A stretch of DNA of 64,000 bases from Herbaspirillum sp. CF444 (GTDB lineage: Bacteria > Pseudomonadota > Gammaproteobacteria > Burkholderiales > Burkholderiaceae_D): assembly GCF_000282135.1 (NCBI RefSeq), contig NZ_AKJW01000007.1, positions 28,786-92,785 of the forward strand, given 5' to 3'. Positions 26,156 to 34,483 of this stretch are shown one piece after another. The position numbers and the translations under genes were made by a program. The notes under the pieces were generated by a model. That model did no database searches. It saw only the letters and a program-made list of their open reading frames with translations, and was not told the DNA's origin. Every line of letters starts with the position of its first letter. Position 1 is the stretch's first letter.

Positions 26156-27331
26156 TCAGACGAACGCCTGTTTACCGACAAGGCCTTTATCCATCAAACT
26201 TGTTAAAGCTCTTGAAATATCTGCCCACAGATTTTCGCTTGTTATCAGTTGTGCGCCGCGTGTCATTGTTTGAGAAGAGAGCTGAGAGAGAATCTTGTAT
26301 TCGACTGCAGTCAATCTGTGGATCTGTCCCAACGCATAGACGTCAATTTCGTTTGTATTTGTTGTTGTATCCAGTGATGCTATATCGAACGATATCCGAC
26401 GAAAGCTATCCTCCTCGCCAGCCAAATTCAGAGAAGGAAAGTTTGCTCTGATGCGAGAGCTTGCGTGGCCCGCATAGAATGTTTTGGAAAATTTTTCTAG
26501 ATTTTCGGAAGTGATTAATCTCTGAAAATGATTTTCACAAACCTTTAGTAGTTCTTCTCGATTCGTGCAGGACTGGCGAATATCGTGATACGAGAGCCCA
26601 TATTTCTCTCTCGCTAGTCCCCATTGAACAAAATCCATCATCGTGGGATAGACCAGACTAATCGTCAGGTGAAGACTCTTTTCATTTAATGCAATTACAT
26701 CGTGCCATGTTCCTTTCGGGACAAACATCACATCTCCGGACGAAATTACCAGTTCAACACCTCGATCTGAGGCTGACGGCGCTTGGATGTCTTTCACAGT
26801 CGCCTTTCTTTTTGCGTCGACAGACGAAGCAAAGAACTGCCATCTCTTTCGTCCCTCAAGCTGAATGACGATTACGTCATGATCATCATTGTGGATACCG
26901 AAGCCGGAGATGCTGCCAAAAGAGACGTAGGCATTCGCGGTTGACTGAGCGCCAAGCGTTCCACCCAGCGTTTCAGTTAGATTTCCTACGCTGGGAACTA
27001 ATTCGTTCACAGCCTCAAGAACTCCTGTAACACCCTCCCTCATCAAGACATGGAGTTCGTTAATTAGAAGATGATCCGTCGTACGGCCAAATCGGTCCCG
27101 GGCATGTCGAAATGCTCTTCTGTTAACTTCTTCGTGCTCACTTGCGGTAGACATTCGAAATCTGTCATTCGTAATTCGATTGCACGACAAGCATGAGTTT
27201 AATTCTCTCCACGAAAATACTTGCTCCAATTCCTCTTTTTCAAAACGCCCACTCCAGAATGTTTTTTGAGCATGGCTATCTCGAAAATCACTACGTCGCA
27301 ACAAGAGCTGTGCAAAATTACTTCCATTCAT
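26156..27331 (-). CDS. JmjC/cupin-type 2-oxoglutarate-Fe(II) oxygenase (peptide hydroxylase candidate)
   Basis: 391 residues; start at 27331 because GGAGGT precedes that ATG. An ATG at 27343 overlaps the ABC gene stop as TAATG, so coupling is likely either way. The metal-binding facial triad is visible: His147 and Asp149 in GFGIHNDDHD, and His210 in PKGTWHDV, within a cupin barrel (VIQLEGRKRWQFF; LVISSGDVMFVPKG). The C-terminal part (about 325-391) looks like the winged helix found in ROXA/NO66-type ribosomal protein hydroxylases. In this setting it more likely hydroxylates the precursor peptide (inference). Confidence 0.82.
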   Translation of the reverse strand: MNGSNFAQLLLRRSDFRDSHAQKTFWSGRFEKEELEQVFSWRELNSCLSCNRITNDRFRMSTASEHEEVNRRAFRHARDRFGRTTDHLLINELHVLMREGVTGVLEAVNELVPSVGNLTETLGGTLGAQSTANAYVSFGSISGFGIHNDDHDVIVIQLEGRKRWQFFASSVDAKRKATVKDIQAPSASDRGVELVISSGDVMFVPKGTWHDVIALNEKSLHLTISLVYPTMMDFVQWGLAREKYGLSYHDIRQSCTNREELLKVCENHFQRLITSENLEKFSKTFYAGHASSRIRANFPSLNLAGEEDSFRRISFDIASLDTTTNTNEIDVYALGQIHRLTAVEYKILSQLSSQTMTRGAQLITSENLWADISRALTSLMDKGLVGKQAFV

Positions 27332-27342
27332 CGCTACCTCCA

Positions 27343-28701
27343 TTAATGACGTATTTCAACCACCACTTTTGTCTTGCTGACTTCATCCAATATCAGATCG
27401 ATGCACTGAGTATTTTTGGCATCTATGTTGGCGTCCCACTCATCTAGCAGTAAGTATTTGATATCGTCAATTTGCAGTATCTCTGCAATTAACGAGGCCG
27501 TTTTCTGACCAGTAGACATACTCTCGTCATTTGTCTTCCAAGTGAGATCGGCGTGATTCGCGGGCAAGAGAAAGCTGTCGTCTTTGTATCGGTTTTTCAA
27601 TGCCAATAGGACGGTAGATTTTCCACTACCATTCGCACCACTAATCTTGAATCGCCCGTTTTTTGCGAGAGAAACCATCTCCACTGCGACCGTGGCGTCA
27701 TTCACGGACTCTCCGTTCATGATTATTGTTTTAATCTCTCCGCGACGGATGGTGTTTTCGTCCGACATCATCATCTCGGCTTCAAACAAAACAGCCAGCC
27801 TTGCTTGCATGGAGAAAAAATCAAGCGCCTTATACACCAGTGCGCTGAGTGAATTCAGGATGAGAAATACACGAGTCAAGCTAACAATGACGGCGGCAAG
27901 AATCGCAGGCGCTGAATGACCGTCTCTGACGATCGATACGATAAGGAATATGGTTGGACCCAATGACGCCGTTGCCAGAAGAATATTCCCGGCCTGCTTC
28001 AGCAATTGCAATCGACTCGATGAGGAATAGAAATCTCTGCTTGCGTTGGCAGTTTTTTCTTGCCATAGAAGCTGGCTATGTTTATTGCCTAGAGCGAGAT
28101 TTTCCCAGCATTTATCCAACACTCCGGAGAAGCTGACATAGTTGTTTTCATATATTGAGGATGCGGTCGATACAAGGTGCCGCAATCCTAAAACGATCAA
28201 AAAGCAAAGTACTAAACTTAGACCGTAACCGAATAGTAGTTGAGGCGGGAGAAGGAGGCCGATGACGATCATGCTCAATGCACTATTTAGCGAAAAACTC
28301 GCGAGGTCATGTACCGCAGAGACATAATCTCTGATCATTAAATATGAACTGCGAGCAAGAACAGACTTTGTTCGCTCGCGTAATTCTGGATTGCGATACC
28401 GCTCAACATTTCCCGACACTGAAAAAATCAATTTCCGAGCAAAACTTGCATGCGCGCTATTGATCCATTTTTGGAGAAAGACGAACGACATGGTCCCGGG
28501 AATATAAGGAACGGTCATTGAAAGAAGATACAAATAGAGATAAGCAGAAAATGCTTCATGTGCCTGGAATCTCTCGATGATTTTGGTCAAAAAAACCGTT
28601 GATCCGGCAACAATTGATTGATGGACAAGGACGAGTGCCAAGGCAACCCAGGCGCTGGGATGGACATATAAAATTTGCCATTTCCATTTTCTCAAGCTCA
28701 C
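27343..28701 (-). CDS. ABC exporter with six-span membrane domain and compact ATPase domain
   Basis: 452 residues from GTG 28701 with GGAGATCTT upstream. The first about 300 residues carry six predicted membrane helices. The nucleotide-binding part is short: Walker A GANGSGKST at 355-363, signature-like MSTGQ (for LSGGQ) at 395-399, Walker B YLLLDE at 416-421, and the protein ends at a histidine (452) that could be the H-loop residue. Only about 32 residues separate Walker A from the signature, against roughly 90-100 in usual exporters, so most of the helical subdomain and a clear Q-loop are absent. Probable exporter of the mature peptide. Confidence 0.82.
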   Translation of the reverse strand: MSLRKWKWQILYVHPSAWVALALVLVHQSIVAGSTVFLTKIIERFQAHEAFSAYLYLYLLSMTVPYIPGTMSFVFLQKWINSAHASFARKLIFSVSGNVERYRNPELRERTKSVLARSSYLMIRDYVSAVHDLASFSLNSALSMIVIGLLLPPQLLFGYGLSLVLCFLIVLGLRHLVSTASSIYENNYVSFSGVLDKCWENLALGNKHSQLLWQEKTANASRDFYSSSSRLQLLKQAGNILLATASLGPTIFLIVSIVRDGHSAPAILAAVIVSLTRVFLILNSLSALVYKALDFFSMQARLAVLFEAEMMMSDENTIRRGEIKTIIMNGESVNDATVAVEMVSLAKNGRFKISGANGSGKSTVLLALKNRYKDDSFLLPANHADLTWKTNDESMSTGQKTASLIAEILQIDDIKYLLLDEWDANIDAKNTQCIDLILDEVSKTKVVVEIRH

Positions 28702-28751
28702 AAGATCTCCGTTGTTGTCTACGTGGCGCGTCTCTTTGCCGAGAGGCTATT

Positions 28752-29654
28752 TCAGCTAACACGTTTGAAGTTGCGAGTTAGATTCCTGTGCAAGGGAAGA
28801 AACTCGTTTTCGAGTATTTGGCGAGCATTCCTCAACAAATCTGCAGCTCGTTCATGAAAGATAAAATCATTGGATGAGATGGCGCTTTCCGTTGATAGTA
28901 TCGATTCATCTAATTGTTCAATCATCAGATCAGTTGGTGGATGAACACGAGGATTCGTCGGATGGCCGAGATGGTACTTGCGGAACAAGAGTACTTCCGT
29001 TGCGACGACAATACTGTGCAAAACCTTGTCCAAGGGGCGGGATGCATTGAGGATCGCTGATCGCGCCCATGTTGAACGATCCATCACCATTTCGTATGAA
29101 TAGTGTTTGTATCGAAGTTCATCTAAGAACATCGCATGGTGGGTAAATTCATGTATCAGCATTTCCACGATATCCGCTGTTGTATAGGCGGTTTTTGGGT
29201 TTGCCCAGATCAGGCCGATGGCTTGGGATGTTGATCCTCCTTTGGCAACGCGCGAAGGCAAAATGAATATATCGGTAACCACGGTTCTGACGATGGCCGC
29301 ATAGTCCGGGGAATACAAAGATAATTCCTGGAGTGCTTGTTTGATGCGGCTCTTTTTTTCGTTGACTTCTCCGTCCTGAGATATCTCGATGACGGCAGCT
29401 TGTTGTTTGTCGTCCAGCAATGAATCATTGGAGAAGTATTGACGCAACTTGGCAGCGTCATCTTCGTGTGTAATGAAAGAGACTTCACAAGAAGTCGTCT
29501 CTATTTCTCGCTGTCCCAAAGAGGCCAGAAATTTTCTATACCCGCCACGGGCTTGATTAAGTGAGTTGCAATTCTGACTGCCTTCGGAATCGACCGTCCC
29601 GATTAACGTTAGCACTGTCTGTATTTGATCGGAATAGCTGGTTTGCAGGATCAT
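28752..29654 (-). CDS. HExxH-motif protein, likely alpha-ketoglutarate-dependent peptide beta-hydroxylase
   Basis: 300 residues; TAGGAGAG precedes the ATG. The motif HEFTH (168-172) sits in IVEMLIHEFTHHAMFLDEL, and RPLDKVLHSIVVATEVLLF follows about 35 residues later. This pairing is characteristic of the HExxH proteins that accompany RiPP precursors and are now described as aKG-HExxH peptide beta-hydroxylases. It is encoded directly after the precursor peptide, with a hairpin between them, and upstream of the exporter. Catalysis on the adjacent peptide is inferred from family and position. Confidence 0.78.
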   Translation of the reverse strand: MILQTSYSDQIQTVLTLIGTVDSEGSQNCNSLNQARGGYRKFLASLGQREIETTSCEVSFITHEDDAAKLRQYFSNDSLLDDKQQAAVIEISQDGEVNEKKSRIKQALQELSLYSPDYAAIVRTVVTDIFILPSRVAKGGSTSQAIGLIWANPKTAYTTADIVEMLIHEFTHHAMFLDELRYKHYSYEMVMDRSTWARSAILNASRPLDKVLHSIVVATEVLLFRKYHLGHPTNPRVHPPTDLMIEQLDESILSTESAISSNDFIFHERAADLLRNARQILENEFLPLHRNLTRNFKRVS

Positions 29655-29677
29655 GTTTCTCTCCTATCGAAGAAATA

Positions 29678-29699
29678 GGGACGCAAAAAATTGCGTCCC
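29678..29699 (-). terminator. Hairpin between precursor peptide and HExxH gene (attenuator-like)
   Basis: On the minus strand: GGGACGCAA, loop TTTT, TTGCGTCCC, then TATTTCTTC. A perfect 9-bp stem with a weak U-tract. Its place directly after a short precursor gene and before the modification genes fits a partial terminator or mRNA-stabilising hairpin that makes precursor transcript exceed enzyme transcript. Confidence 0.65.
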
Positions 29700-29707
29700 C
29701 CGAATGC

Positions 29708-29869
29708 TTACTTTTGATCTTCGTAAGCAATCATATTGAGAGGCTGATTCATATTCCATGCACGCCCATCGATTTGAGTTTCGACTTCTTTCTTGGTCGC
29801 ATCAATGTCTTCTCGAGTGATTTTTTCGGCGGTGGATTTGACGATGGAATCGAGATTGATCTTCGACAT
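29708..29869 (-). CDS. Putative RiPP precursor peptide, 53 aa
   Basis: Starts MSKINLDSIVKSTAEKI and ends NMIAYEDQK; 53 codons plus TAA. AAGGAGCC stands seven bases before the ATG. Residues 1-33 are charged and predicted helical (Lys/Glu/Asp-rich), fitting a leader. Residues 34-53, beginning DGRAWNMNQPLNM, are richer in Asn, Met, Trp and Tyr and fit a core. There is no Cys and, in the putative core, no Ser or Thr, so lanthionine or azole chemistry is unlikely. The two candidate oxygenases next door suggest beta-hydroxylation, for example of Asn or Asp. First gene of the cluster. No known homologue is recalled. Confidence 0.72.
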   Translation of the reverse strand: MSKINLDSIVKSTAEKITREDIDATKKEVETQIDGRAWNMNQPLNMIAYEDQK

Positions 29870-30211
29870 GTTTGGCTCCTTTAGTTAGTGCCACCGAATT
29901 GGTGGTGCCGTCACTATCTCTCGTATTGCAATGACATTCAGTCGTAGAAATACGGATATGCAAACTGCGAGGAGCATTTCTTTCCCTGTTTTTCAGTGTT
30001 ATTTGATGTGAATATAGAAAAGCATCTATGTGATGACTCGAATGGCATGGTGCCGGGCGAATTTCATCCATTTCGATACAGCAAAGGATTGGATCTGCCT
30101 TTGTTTCAGGTCGAGAACATTGCCGCTAATGCAGAACATCGACTTTTCGGGTTGGCTCATGATGGCGGTCCAAAATGCAATGTTCTCCCAACGGGCGTGC
30201 CCGGATAATTC
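29870..30211. other. Upstream region of the peptide cluster
   Basis: About 340 bases without a supported gene. At 29891-29905 CCACC-GAATT-GGTGG forms a short palindrome just upstream of the precursor ribosome site, either a 5' UTR hairpin or a regulator site. The promoter of the cluster must lie here. Base composition rises toward the high-GC host sequence near 30200, the apparent right border of the island. Short open frames on both strands lack ribosome sites. Confidence 0.45.
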
Positions 30212-30553
30212 GACGCCGACTTCCAGTCTGATATTTCTTTGGTCTGGTCGGCGTGACCCAGGCGGTGCTGTCGCACATGCGCACCCGTCGCGTCGATGAC
30301 GCATGTGCAGAACCACATCGCCGACGATGAAGTCAGCACCGAGGGGCTGGCGCAACGCAACGGTCGTCAGATCGGCGACCCGCGCAAGACGGCGCAGGCC
30401 ATTTTCATGGTGCTGGAGTCAGACCAGCCGCCGCTGCATCTGCTGCCCGGCGTCGGCGCGCTCTTGCAGGTCGGCAAGAAACTGAGCGCCTTGCAGGAAG
30501 AACTGGGCAAGTGGGGCGGGCTGTCGGTCAACACCAGTTTTGCCGAGGCGTAA
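30212..30553 (+). pseudogene. Truncated short-chain dehydrogenase (SDR) remnant
   Basis: Bases around 30226-30285 encode FFGLVGVTQAVLSHMRTRR, the helix before the catalytic serine in classical SDR enzymes. After a deletion and frame change, 30296-30553 encodes a typical SDR C-terminus (STEGLAQRNGRQIGDPRKTA, then ESDQPPLHLLPG). The cofactor-binding N-terminal half and the catalytic Ser/Tyr region are gone. The gene was probably broken when the AT-rich peptide cluster arrived next to it. Confidence 0.75.
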
Positions 30554-30728
30554 CTTTGCGGTAATTCGTCGGCAACTGGGCCGCCTGATTCCCCTTGCGT
30601 AGCCGCATCAGCCAAATTGCCATGCCGAATGTTCATGGGCATAATGGCTTTTACACCCGAGCAGAACAAGAACAGAGGCGGCGGCGCTGTCATCGGATTC
30701 GGGGCCAGTGTTTCCATCAGGAGAACGC

Positions 30729-33700
30729 ATGCGCAGGCTGAAGGGGAATCAGCATTACTTTCTGGCGCAGTTCCTGCCGTTGGCCGCCATGGTGCTGGCG
30801 GCGGCAGTCTTCTTCTATCACAGCCGCATCGACGCCGAACTGCATCGCCTGCAACTGGAGCAGCGTGAACGCGTGGCGTTGGGCGTGGCTTCGCTGACCA
30901 ACGACATGGACGGGCCGCTGCGTCACCTGAGCATCCTGACCGGCGAACCGCCCATCGCGCGCGCGCTGAACGACCCGACACCGGCCAACCTGGCCGGCAT
31001 GGCGGAGAGTTTTTTCACGTTGATGCTGCGCAATCCCTACTACGACCAGGTGCGCTGGATCGATCAGGACGGCATGGAAAAAGTGCGCCTGAACATGGGC
31101 AGCACCGGTCCGATGCCGGTCGCCGGCAAGCATCTGCAAAGCAAGAAGGACCGGCCGTATTTCACCGACGCCATGGCGCTGCCGCGCGGTGAAATACTCA
31201 TCTCGCCGATGGATCTCAACGTCGAGAACGGCAAGATCGAAGTGCCGCACAAGCCCACCGTGCGGCTGGCGGTTCCTGTCTTTACCAGCGGCGGCCAGAC
31301 GCGCGGAATCCTGATCATCAACGTGCTCATGGCGCCGCTGTTGGACCGCTTCTCCAACCAGATCGAGCGCGGCGTCAACCGCGCCATGCTGCTCAACGGC
31401 GACGGCTTCTGGCTCTACAGCACCAACACCGCCGACGAGTGGGCCTTCATGTTCAAGCGCGACGACAGCCTCGGGCGCGACTATCCCGCGATCTGGAAAC
31501 AGATGCAGGCGGAGCCGACCGGCAACATCATCGGCGACGACGGCATCTGGTCGTGGCAGCGCGTCGACATCAACGGCAACACCGGCCGCTATGGCCTGCA
31601 CCAGCAGTCGCCCTGGACCGTGGCGCTGTACTTGCCGCAAAAGCGCCTGATCGTCGACAGCCATCGCATCCTGCTGCGGCTGGCCGGCTTCGTCGCGCTG
31701 ATCCTGCTGGCGCTGGCCTTGCTGAGCTGGCAGTTGGCCATCCATCGCCGGCGTCGCGAGGCGGCCGTGCACGAGCGCCTGAAAGCCGAGGCCGAACTGG
31801 CCGCCAGCCAGGAGCGCGTGACCGACCTGCTGCGCCATCAGGAAACCCGTTCGGTGCTGGCCTCGATCGTGGCCTCGTCGGACGACGCCATCATCGGCAG
31901 CAGCCTCGACGACCTCATCAACAGCTGGAACCCCGGCGCCGAAAAAGTGTTCGGCTACGGCGCGCGCGAGATGATCAATCAATCGATCTACGTGCTGGTG
32001 CCGGCCGAAAAGAGCGAAGAAGCGCGCCGCATCACCGCGCAGATCATGCAGGGCGAAACGGTGGTCAACTTCGAGACCGCGCGCTGGCACCGGGACGGCC
32101 GCCTGCTCGATATCTCGGTCACGATTTCGCCGATCCTGGACGATGAAAAAAAGATCATCGGCACCTCCTACATCGCGCGCGACATCACCGAGCGCAAGCG
32201 CCTGGAAAAAGAACTGAACCAATACCGCCAGCGCCTCGAAGGGCTGGTCGAGCAGCAAACCAGGAACCTGCTCGACGCCAACCGCAACCTCGAACTGGCG
32301 CTGTCGCGGGCGGAATCGGCCACGCGCGCCAAGACCAATTTCCTGTCCAACATGAGCCATGAGATCCGCACGCCGATGAACGCCGTGCTGGGGCTGACCT
32401 ACCTGCTGGAAAAAACCGCGCTCAACGCCGACCAGCGCAACCTCATGCAAAAGATCATCGCCGCCGGCCATTCGCTGCTGGGCATCATCAACGACATTCT
32501 CGACGTCTCCAAGATCGAAGCCGGACGGCTGGAAATCGAGCACGTGCCGTTCCGCCTCAGCACGGTGCTGGAAAACGTCGTCAACATCACCGCGCCCGGC
32601 ATCGGCGACAAGGACGTGGAGCTGGTGGTCGGTTTCAACGACGTCGGTATCGAACACCTGCACGGCGACGCCCTGCGGCTGGAGCAGATCCTCACCAACC
32701 TCGCCAGCAACGCCATCAAGTTCACCGCGCATGGCGAGATCAGCATCCACGTCTCCGTCGTCAGCGAAGTCGGCGACCAGGTCATGCTGCGTTTCGTCGT
32801 GACCGACAGCGGCATCGGCATTCCCGAGGACCGCCAGCAAGACATCTTCCACGCCTTCACGCAGGAAGACACTTCCACCACGCGCCGCTATGGAGGCACC
32901 GGCCTGGGCCTGACCATCTGCCGCCACCTGGTGCAACTGATGCGCGGCGAAATCGGCGTCGTCAGCGAACCGGGCAAGGGCAGCCAGTTCTGGTTCATGC
33001 TGCCGTTCCAGGTTGCACCCCAGGCCGCCGGGAAGTTGCCGATGGAAGGGCCGTTCACCGTGCTGGTGGCCGACGACAACGCCACCGCGCGCGCCGTGCT
33101 GGCCGACACCGTCAAGTCCATGGGATGGCAGGTCGATACGGTGGAGTCGGGCGAAGACGCGATTTCCAAAACCATGGTGCGGCTGCGCCACAACCTGGGC
33201 TACGACATTTTCCTGCTCGACTGGCGCATGCCCGGCATGGACGGCCTGGAGGCGGCCAGGGCAATCCGCGAGGCGTCGTCCTCGCATGCCCGCTCACCCA
33301 TCGTGATCATGGTGACGGCCCATGGCCGCGACGACGTCATGACCTCGCCGCACGCCGAATTGCTCGATGCCGTCATCACCAAGCCGGTCATGCCGTCGAC
33401 GCTGTACAACACCATCCTCCAGGTGCGCCAGCGCCGCGCGGCAAAGCCGGGCGCCGATAATGCCGCCGCTGCTGCTGCTGCTGCCGCCGCCGCCGCTGTG
33501 AGCGTCATCGACGACCGCATCACCGGCGTGCGCGTGCTGGTGGTCGACGACAGCGAAATCAACCGCGAGGTCGCCAAGCGCATCCTTGAAGCCGACGGCG
33601 CCGAAGTCATCGCCGTCGCCGACGGCAGCGAAGCGGTCGACTGGCTGCGCGAACATCCGGACGGCGCCGACCTGGTGCTGATGGACATCCAGATGCCGGT

Positions 33701-34349
33701 CATGGACGGCTACACCGCCACGCACGAGATCCGCGAAACGCTGCAATTGCGCCAACTGCCCGTCATCGCCCTGAGCGCCGGCGCCTTCAAGGCGCAGCAG
33801 GAGGCGGCCATGACGGCGGGCATGAACGGTTTCCTCTCCAAGCCCTACAACGTCGAGCAGATCATTTCGACGGTGCGCCAGCACATCGCGCATCTGTCGG
33901 CCGGCGAACTGGAGCGCCGCAACCAGGCCAGACCGGCCTACGCCTCGGCGAGCGTCGTCACGACCTTTCCGACCATGATCGAGACCGCCGCCGGCGCCAC
34001 CCCCGGCCTGGACATCGCGGTCGGTCTGGAAGCCTGGGGCAGCAAGGACGTCTACGGCAAATTCCTCGGCAAGTTCGCCGAACAATACGAGCAGACCGGC
34101 AGCGACATCCTCGCGCACCTCCTGGCCGGCGAGCCGGCGCCGGCCAGGACGCTGGCCCACAAGCTGCGCGGCAGCGCCGGCACGCTGGCGCTGACCGACG
34201 TGCATCGGCTGGCGGGCGAACTGGAGGCCTTGCTGTCCGGCGCCGATGTTGCCGCCGCCTCGGCTTCCGACTGCAAGGTCAAGGCGGCGGAACTGGACGC
34301 CGCGCTGCGTATCGCCCGGCGCGCCATTGCCGATTACAGCGGCGCCTGA
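30729..34349 (+). CDS. Hybrid sensor histidine kinase with two receivers and HPt domain
   Basis: 1206 residues; start chosen at 30729 behind AGGAGAACGC. Order: membrane helix (about 11-31), periplasmic dCache-like sensor, membrane helix (about 313-338), PAS domain (about 377-487), coiled coil, HisKA with His544 in NMSHEIRTPMN, HATPase (about 637-760, with TDSGIGIPE and GGTGLGL), receiver 1 with Asp831 in LLDWRMPGMDG, a 12-alanine linker, receiver 2 with Asp986 in LMDIQMPVMDG, and an HPt domain with His1144 in AHKLRGSAGTL. A complete phosphorelay in one protein. It presumably passes phosphate to a separate output regulator, which is not adjacent. Signal unknown. Confidence 0.93.
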   Translation: MRRLKGNQHYFLAQFLPLAAMVLAAAVFFYHSRIDAELHRLQLEQRERVALGVASLTNDMDGPLRHLSILTGEPPIARALNDPTPANLAGMAESFFTLMLRNPYYDQVRWIDQDGMEKVRLNMGSTGPMPVAGKHLQSKKDRPYFTDAMALPRGEILISPMDLNVENGKIEVPHKPTVRLAVPVFTSGGQTRGILIINVLMAPLLDRFSNQIERGVNRAMLLNGDGFWLYSTNTADEWAFMFKRDDSLGRDYPAIWKQMQAEPTGNIIGDDGIWSWQRVDINGNTGRYGLHQQSPWTVALYLPQKRLIVDSHRILLRLAGFVALILLALALLSWQLAIHRRRREAAVHERLKAEAELAASQERVTDLLRHQETRSVLASIVASSDDAIIGSSLDDLINSWNPGAEKVFGYGAREMINQSIYVLVPAEKSEEARRITAQIMQGETVVNFETARWHRDGRLLDISVTISPILDDEKKIIGTSYIARDITERKRLEKELNQYRQRLEGLVEQQTRNLLDANRNLELALSRAESATRAKTNFLSNMSHEIRTPMNAVLGLTYLLEKTALNADQRNLMQKIIAAGHSLLGIINDILDVSKIEAGRLEIEHVPFRLSTVLENVVNITAPGIGDKDVELVVGFNDVGIEHLHGDALRLEQILTNLASNAIKFTAHGEISIHVSVVSEVGDQVMLRFVVTDSGIGIPEDRQQDIFHAFTQEDTSTTRRYGGTGLGLTICRHLVQLMRGEIGVVSEPGKGSQFWFMLPFQVAPQAAGKLPMEGPFTVLVADDNATARAVLADTVKSMGWQVDTVESGEDAISKTMVRLRHNLGYDIFLLDWRMPGMDGLEAARAIREASSSHARSPIVIMVTAHGRDDVMTSPHAELLDAVITKPVMPSTLYNTILQVRQRRAAKPGADNAAAAAAAAAAAAVSVIDDRITGVRVLVVDDSEINREVAKRILEADGAEVIAVADGSEAVDWLREHPDGADLVLMDIQMPVMDGYTATHEIRETLQLRQLPVIALSAGAFKAQQEAAMTAGMNGFLSKPYNVEQIISTVRQHIAHLSAGELERRNQARPAYASASVVTTFPTMIETAAGATPGLDIAVGLEAWGSKDVYGKFLGKFAEQYEQTGSDILAHLLAGEPAPARTLAHKLRGSAGTLALTDVHRLAGELEALLSGADVAAASASDCKVKAAELDAALRIARRAIADYSGA

Positions 34350-34483
34350 ACATCGCGGCGTCACACATGGAACTAGGGCCTGCGGCGTGTCAGATGTTGT
34401 CCTGCAAACGACTTGCAGACTATCATCGCCGTCATCGCCATCATCGCGATCAACATCTGACCCATATCTTCCCGGAACAGGCC

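Noticed and set aside
29802..30071. 89-codon minus-strand frame spanning the precursor start
   Set aside because: Overlaps the precursor in another register, His/Arg-rich, no ribosome site; the 53-codon frame has a strong one.
29996..30208. Plus-strand 70-codon frame upstream of the SDR remnant
   Set aside because: No ATG start with ribosome site and no recognised similarity; possible decayed sequence only.
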